Shown here piece after piece: positions 6,454 through 9,240 of a stretch of DNA of 9,240 nucleotides; positions within the stretch are counted from its first letter, which is position 1; each line of letters begins with the position of its first letter. Location: the NCBI GenBank assembly GCA_964480695.1, contig CAYZPO010000040.1, positions 1 through 9,240 of the forward strand, written 5' to 3'. The translations under genes and the position numbers were made by a program. Below the pieces are notes generated by a model. It saw nothing but the letters and a program-made list of their open reading frames with translations, searched no databases and had not been told where the DNA came from. Origin of the DNA: CAZDDW01 sp964480695 (GTDB lineage Bacteria; Patescibacteriota; Patescibacteriia; UBA9934; CAZDDW01).

Positions 6454-7861
6454 CTTCTGATTCCTCAATCTTCTCCACCTTCTCTTCCTCCATTTCCCCG
6501 GCCTCGATCTCTTTTTCTACATCGGTCTTAGGTCGAGCATAATTGGCTCGAATATGATCAACGATTTTCTCTGTATATGGTGGATGTTTTGGTGGGGTTA
6601 CGGTAAGCACATCTGCTGAGAACGGATCCCAGCGTTTGCCGTCAATGGTCATCTTCACGTAAATTTCTCGCTCAGCCAGGTTGATCATGTCTGAAACCTC
6701 AAACACTGGTCGCATTTCTTCTTGCATGATCTTGGCGTCCTCAGCTCCGATTTGGAAGACAATGATACTGGCCACGTTACCAAACAAAGCAGAACGTAAT
6801 GGCGCTGATAACTGTGACAGGTTCTGGTTGGCTACAGTTAAAGCAATAGCAAACTTGCGCGCCTCAGCCAGAATATTTTCAAAAGTTTTAGTCGCAATAT
6901 TTTGAAACTCATCTACATATAAATAGAACGGAGTGCGTTCTTCACTTGGAAGCCGAATTCTTTGCATCGCTGCCTGATAAATCTTAGTAATAATAACAGC
7001 ACCAAAGAAAGCAGACTTGTCATCACCGATCCGACCCTTTGACAAGTTAACCAAGAAAATCTTTTCGTTCTGCATGATGTCAAAAAAGTCGATCTTATTA
7101 TCCATCTGGCCAAAAATGTTGCGCATTAAAGGATCGGACAACAACTGTCCCAGTTTGTTCAAAAGTGGCGACACGGCCTCAGCATCATAGCGTTGTGACC
7201 ATTCTGGAAACTCGATTGCCCAGAAACGACGGACAACTGGATCTTTAATGTGCTCGATTACTTTACCCCGATACGGCCCAGAAGATAACAATGAAACCAT
7301 CCCGTTAAGCGTCCCTTTGGGATAATCAATCATGGCCAAAGTTGAAAAACGAAGTAGGTGCTCAATTCGAGGGGTCCAATCAGAAGCAAACTGCTTTTTG
7401 AAAATCTCGATCATGGAATCAGTCACCATGTGCTTGTCCTCTTCAGCCACATTAGCGATCGGGTTAAAAGAAATCGGAAAATCACGGTCAGCTGGATCAA
7501 TTAGAACTACGTCTTTTATCCTATTTTCAGGTAAAAAGTCCATGATGTCCTGAATCAAGTCGCCGTGAGGATCAATCACTCCGAGCCCATGATTATAGTG
7601 AATGTCAGCTCGAATAAAAAGTTCGAGTAACTTGGTTTTACCCACACCACTTTTTCCAATCACATACATGTGGCGACGGCGATCTTTTCGTTTAATCCCA
7701 AAAATATAACGCTTGGGAGAATAACCAGAACTATAATTCGAACGCCCAAACAACGAAATATCCGCTGCATCCGTATCGTTCAGCGTTGGGATCGTATCAG
7801 GCGGTTCATGCCGCCGGGCAACGAAAGTTTCTAATTGTGAGTCTAGAAAATCATCAGCCAT
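6443..7861 (-). CDS. HerA/TraG-like cytosolic ATPase (type IV secretion DNA-binding/coupling class)
   Basis: This is a complete 472-aa P-loop ATPase. Walker A is GKSGVGKT (69-76), followed by VIDPHGD (95-101), NPIANV (133-138), NLSKGRIGDD (272-281), the Walker B strand FYLYVDEFQN (312-321, Asp317-Glu318) and the polar sensor-like ANQ (344-346). This motif set is that of the hexameric DNA pumps (HerA, VirD4/TraG, TrwB DNA-binding domain). The N-terminus is hydrophilic and lacks the membrane anchor of classical VirD4 coupling proteins, so the protein is probably cytosolic. The C-terminus (449-470) is strongly acidic, with about 11 Glu in the last 24 residues. It starts with ATG 9 nt after the stop of its paralog; no clear Shine-Dalgarno is visible. 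The stop is TAG, followed 13 nt later by a hairpin terminator. Domain assignment is firm; whether it moves DNA, protein or something else is not shown by the sequence. Confidence 0.9.
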   Translation of the reverse strand: MADDFLDSQLETFVARRHEPPDTIPTLNDTDAADISLFGRSNYSSGYSPKRYIFGIKRKDRRRHMYVIGKSGVGKTKLLELFIRADIHYNHGLGVIDPHGDLIQDIMDFLPENRIKDVVLIDPADRDFPISFNPIANVAEEDKHMVTDSMIEIFKKQFASDWTPRIEHLLRFSTLAMIDYPKGTLNGMVSLLSSGPYRGKVIEHIKDPVVRRFWAIEFPEWSQRYDAEAVSPLLNKLGQLLSDPLMRNIFGQMDNKIDFFDIMQNEKIFLVNLSKGRIGDDKSAFFGAVIITKIYQAAMQRIRLPSEERTPFYLYVDEFQNIATKTFENILAEARKFAIALTVANQNLSQLSAPLRSALFGNVASIIVFQIGAEDAKIMQEEMRPVFEVSDMINLAEREIYVKMTIDGKRWDPFSADVLTVTPPKHPPYTEKIVDHIRANYARPKTDVEKEIEAGEMEEEKVEKIEESEVIV

Positions 7862-7870
7862 ATTGGCATC

Positions 7871-7978
7871 TTACCATGGAAAAACTCCTTCTTCGTCTTT
7901 AGGAACTTTTGGTCCTTTTGGGGCACCGCCACCTCCACCACCAGACTTCTTTCTCCGACGAGGTCGCTTTTTCTTTTT
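7871..7978 (-). other. Basic, glycine-rich low-complexity C-terminal tail of the ATPase
   Basis: The last 35 codons encode a run of Lys and Arg broken by one Pro (11 residues at 7946-7978), then Ser and six consecutive Gly (7925-7942), then a Pro/Lys stretch ending in Phe-Pro-Trp. Such a tail is expected to be disordered and could bind nucleic acid or an acidic partner; this is inference. The Gly run is encoded by a GGT/GGA/GGC repeat, which can vary in length by replication slippage. Confidence 0.7.
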
Positions 7979-9240
7979 TGGAGCACCTTCTCCACCACTA
8001 GAATCTTTCTTGCCATTTGTGGGCAGACTATCACTCTTCTTATCTTCCTTCTTGCCAGACTTATCAGGACCCAATGCACTCAAACTTAACTCCCCAGCAG
8101 TCTCCTTCTCTACCACCTTACCTTCATCAACCTTTGGTGGTTTGTCTGGTTTACTTGGCTTCTTTCCTGACTTACGCTCCTCGCGCACAATCTCAATACA
8201 CTCTTCACAAAAAATCGGTCGACTCTTATCTAAGACAACCGGAATCTGCATATGTTTTTTACAGCGAGTGCAGTCATAATCGTACATCGGCTTTTTACTC
8301 TTTTTGACTGGTTCAGCTGGCATACCCTCGATTTCTACTTCAGATAAATCTGGTTTGGACTCGCTCCAGCGTAAAATCTTACCCTCAACTTCGGCCCGAT
8401 CCATGGCGTACTGTTTACGCGAAGCTTCAATTACCTTTTCTTCATTGCCAGTGGCAGCAGCAATTGGTGGTAAAGTTAGCGCAGAAAAGGCTTCAGAAGT
8501 GATCCCGTCGATCATCAGTTTCAAATAAATATTAAACTTCGGCAAGTTAACTAGATCCTCTTCCATGAATTTAGGAGCAAACTCCACGGCCAACTTTTGA
8601 GCGTCAAAGGCGCCAACTCGGAAAGCCAGAATCGAGCCCACGTTTCCAAAAACAGCAGCAGCCACAGTTTCGTCCAACTGTTCAATATACTGGTGAGCCA
8701 TCATCAGGTTCAAACGATATTTTCGCGCCTCAGACAAAATACTAGCAAAAGAGTCTGTAGCAAAGTTTTGAAACTCGTCAATAAACAGATAAAAATCCTG
8801 ACGATCAGCTTCTGGCATGTCGACTCGTTCCATAACTGAAAGCTGAAGCTTACTAATCAACAACCCACCGATCAAACGTGAAGAGTCTTCTCCGATTCGT
8901 CCTTTAGACAGGTTCATGATCAGAATCTTACGCTCATCCATGATTTCACGCGCGTTAATCGTAGACTTAACCTGGCCAACAATATTTCTGATCAGCGAAG
9001 TCGACAAAAACTGTCCAACTTTGTTTTGAATTGGGGCAATCGCTTCAGAACGGAACTTATCCTGCCATTGTTCAAACTCAGTGATCCAGAAAGCCTTAAC
9101 TACTGGGTCTTGAATATTACTGATAATCTTACGCCGAAAATCTCGATCAACTAGTAAACGATTAATTCCTAGAAGAGTATTTCCAGGACTCTCAACCAAA
9201 GATAAGATACAGTTATTCATGATGTGCTCCATACGGGCAC
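7871..9240 (-). CDS. HerA/TraG-like type IV secretion-type ATPase with C-terminal zinc ribbon (5'-truncated by window edge)
   Basis: The reading frame is open through the right edge (Ala-Arg precede the first in-window Met at 9232), so the start lies outside. Numbering here counts from that Met. The visible part matches the second half of the neighbouring 472-aa ATPase almost throughout. Shared landmarks are a QDPVVKAFW segment, MNLSKGRIG (106-114), the Walker B strand FYLFIDEFQN (147-156, acidic Asp152-Glu153) and AHQ (179-181). By alignment about 165 residues containing Walker A are missing. After the ATPase domain (ends near 255) there is a linker, a zinc ribbon with Cys321, 324, 342 and 345, and a low-complexity tail rich in Lys, Arg, Gly and Pro. 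The family couples ATP hydrolysis to DNA or protein transfer (VirD4/TraG/HerA class); the substrate here is unknown. No membrane segment is visible in this part. The gene ends with TAA 9 nt before the next ATPase, so the two are probably co-transcribed. Confidence 0.88.
   Translation of the reverse strand, partial: ARMEHIMNNCILSLVESPGNTLLGINRLLVDRDFRRKIISNIQDPVVKAFWITEFEQWQDKFRSEAIAPIQNKVGQFLSTSLIRNIVGQVKSTINAREIMDERKILIMNLSKGRIGEDSSRLIGGLLISKLQLSVMERVDMPEADRQDFYLFIDEFQNFATDSFASILSEARKYRLNLMMAHQYIEQLDETVAAAVFGNVGSILAFRVGAFDAQKLAVEFAPKFMEEDLVNLPKFNIYLKLMIDGITSEAFSALTLPPIAAATGNEEKVIEASRKQYAMDRAEVEGKILRWSESKPDLSEVEIEGMPAEPVKKSKKPMYDYDCTRCKKHMQIPVVLDKSRPIFCEECIEIVREERKSGKKPSKPDKPPKVDEGKVVEKETAGELSLSALGPDKSGKKEDKKSDSLPTNGKKDSSGGEGAPKKKKRPRRRKKSGGGGGGAPKGPKVPKDEEGVFPW
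8198..8272 (-). other. Zinc-ribbon motif inside the ATPase tail
   Basis: Four cysteines are arranged C-x2-C-x17-C-x2-C (CTRC ... FCEEC), the usual geometry of a zinc ribbon or treble-clef knuckle. It follows the ATPase domain after a charged linker and precedes the basic tail. The last 35 residues or so of the three complete Cys-rich proteins in this window have the same layout with an 18-residue spacer and a similar closing pattern (YCxxCY). Zinc binding is inferred from spacing only. Confidence 0.75.

Noticed and set aside
6824..6832. Asn in ANQ of the complete ATPase where the paralog has His in AHQ, as a possible inactivating change
   Set aside because: The adjacent Gln is retained and, as I recall, ANQ is common in this ATPase family, so it is not good evidence for loss of activity.
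7863..8279. A 138-aa plus-strand frame with proline and phenylalanine runs
   Set aside because: It is the antisense reading of the Lys/Gly/Pro-rich ATPase tail; its composition is explained by that low-complexity DNA.
9230..9232. ATG at 9232 as the start of the upstream ATPase
   Set aside because: The frame continues upstream to the edge, and alignment with the 472-aa paralog places this Met about 165 residues into the domain, after the Walker A region.
1..9240. Recoded UGA as in some Patescibacteria lineages
   Set aside because: All genes are open and conserved with the standard code and Trp is encoded by TGG; nothing requires UGA as a sense codon.

Overview
The window is a dense, entirely minus-strand stretch of bacterial DNA, so transcription runs from high to low coordinates. 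It carries six protein genes, two of them cut by the window edges, with almost no intergenic space. The largest gap is 57 bp, and no stretch over 300 bases lacks a gene. I see no rRNA, tRNA, CRISPR array, insertion sequence or origin. The gene families point to a Patescibacteria (CPR) genome: HerA/TraG-like cytosolic ATPases with DPHGD and NLSKGRIG motifs, and Cys-rich proteins with DCRNCE and NKQY motifs that I recall mainly from Parcubacteria-type genomes. This assignment rests on recalled family distribution, not on a search. Frames read with the standard code, and the five visible stops are TAA or TAG.

Right part (6443-9240): two paralogous ATPases in tandem, 9 nt apart. The upstream one is cut at the window edge, so its Walker A region is missing. 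It ends in a four-Cys zinc ribbon and a Lys/Arg/Gly-rich tail. The downstream one (472 aa) is complete, has Walker A and Walker B, no membrane segment and an acidic tail. Both resemble the DNA-pumping ATPases of type IV secretion or conjugation (VirD4/TraG/HerA class). No other secretion gene is visible.

Centre (6386-6442): a 12-bp hairpin with A-rich and T-rich flanks, most likely the ATPase terminator. A weak extended -10 element overlaps it and could start the next unit.

Left part (1-6385): four consecutive paralogs, about 575-580 aa each, of a Cys-rich protein; the fourth runs off the left edge. Each of the three junctions is the same 8-bp stop/start overlap, ATGGCTAA or ATGGCTAG. The proteins share a scaffold: an N-terminal KTPKYDAK box, two Cys-ladder blocks each followed by a KKY...NEQL/NKQY segment, and a C-terminal C-x2-C-x18-C-x2-C zinc ribbon. 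They differ strongly in two central stretches. Their function is not known to me.

The striking object is this tandem array of diversifying Cys-rich proteins directly downstream of translocase-like ATPases, one of which carries a similar zinc ribbon. A functional link is plausible but unproven.
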